Source of the DNA: Tetmemena sp. SeJ-2015
Lineage: Eukaryota; Ciliophora; Spirotrichea; Sporadotrichida; Oxytrichidae
Direction: 5' to 3'
Assembly (NCBI GenBank): GCA_027382625.1
Contig: JAJKFJ010021585.1
Span: 19,964-83,963 of the forward strand
DNA: 64,000 nt
Under the pieces are notes generated by a model. It did not search any database. It worked only from the letters and a program-made list of their open reading frames with translations, and had not been told where the DNA came from. Below, in pieces: positions 63,981 to 64,000 of this stretch. Position 1 is the stretch's first letter, and each line of letters starts with the position of its first letter. The position numbers and the translations under genes are program-made.

Positions 63981-64000
63981 CAAAACCCCAAAACCCCAAA
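63981..64000. mobile_element. Terminus of a TBE-type transposon (cut by window end)
   Basis: AAT at 63978-63980 is followed by CAAAACCCCAAAACCCC and AAA. TBE elements of Oxytricha-type ciliates are known to begin with telomere-like C4A4 repeats and to sit next to a 3-bp AAT target duplication. A true macronuclear telomere at a right-hand end would read G4T4 on this strand, so the orientation fits a transposon inverted repeat. It interrupts the gene C tail codons (KLQEN). Confidence 0.82.

Noticed and set aside
63981..64000. Macronuclear telomere at the window end
   Set aside because: C4A4 on the plus strand at a right-hand end is the wrong orientation, and it is preceded by AAT within coding sequence; a TBE end explains both.

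Overview
This window reads as germline (micronuclear) DNA of a stichotrich ciliate of the Oxytricha/Stylonychia type. Three lines of evidence agree. (1) Conserved reading frames stay open only if TAA and TAG are read as Gln and TGA is the sole stop. (2) Frames are repeatedly broken by short AT-rich inserts bounded by 2-6 bp direct repeats, and removing the insert with one repeat copy restores both frame and homology. These are internal eliminated sequences (IESs) with pointers between macronucleus-destined segments (MDSs). (3) The last 20 bases are AAT followed by CAAAACCCC repeats, the known end of a TBE transposon, which is confined to the germline of these ciliates.

Nearly all coding sequence belongs to one family of very large surface proteins. 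Members carry many right-handed beta-helix repeats of the chlamydial PMP type (GGA[IVF] plus FxxN). TM-type members add a Cys-rich module, a multi-pass membrane domain and a long acidic/basic cytoplasmic tail. Head-type members start with Cys-rich furin-like repeats. Layout: gene A (+, 1-10795, 5' end outside the window) meets gene B2 (-, 23207-10843) tail to tail, TM-type. B1 (-, 33537 to about 24060) is head-type. A head-type pseudogene (+, about 33990-36090) follows, then head-type Q2 (+, 37691 to about 44294), a truncated beta-helix gene D (+, about 45000-49400) and TM-type gene C (+, 49985 to beyond the window). The B1-B2 pair and the Q2-D-C group are therefore divergent, roughly mirror-image cassettes; A and C are close paralogues.

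Germline-only material includes IESs of 11 to 665 bp, two terminal-inverted-repeat elements (8344-9156 and 47694-48826), a 0.7 kb foldback palindrome (31676-32383), five copies of a 0.4 kb dispersed repeat with a core near CTGCAGCTT-TCGATAG, and several G+C-richer islands inside otherwise AT-rich inserts.

Part of 58.6-59.6 kb is almost certainly an assembly artefact: a noisy second reading of gene C ending in 222 consecutive G. Sequence around 60.9-61.15 kb is also suspect. Boundaries of large genes are approximate because only IESs that could be checked against a paralogue were resolved.
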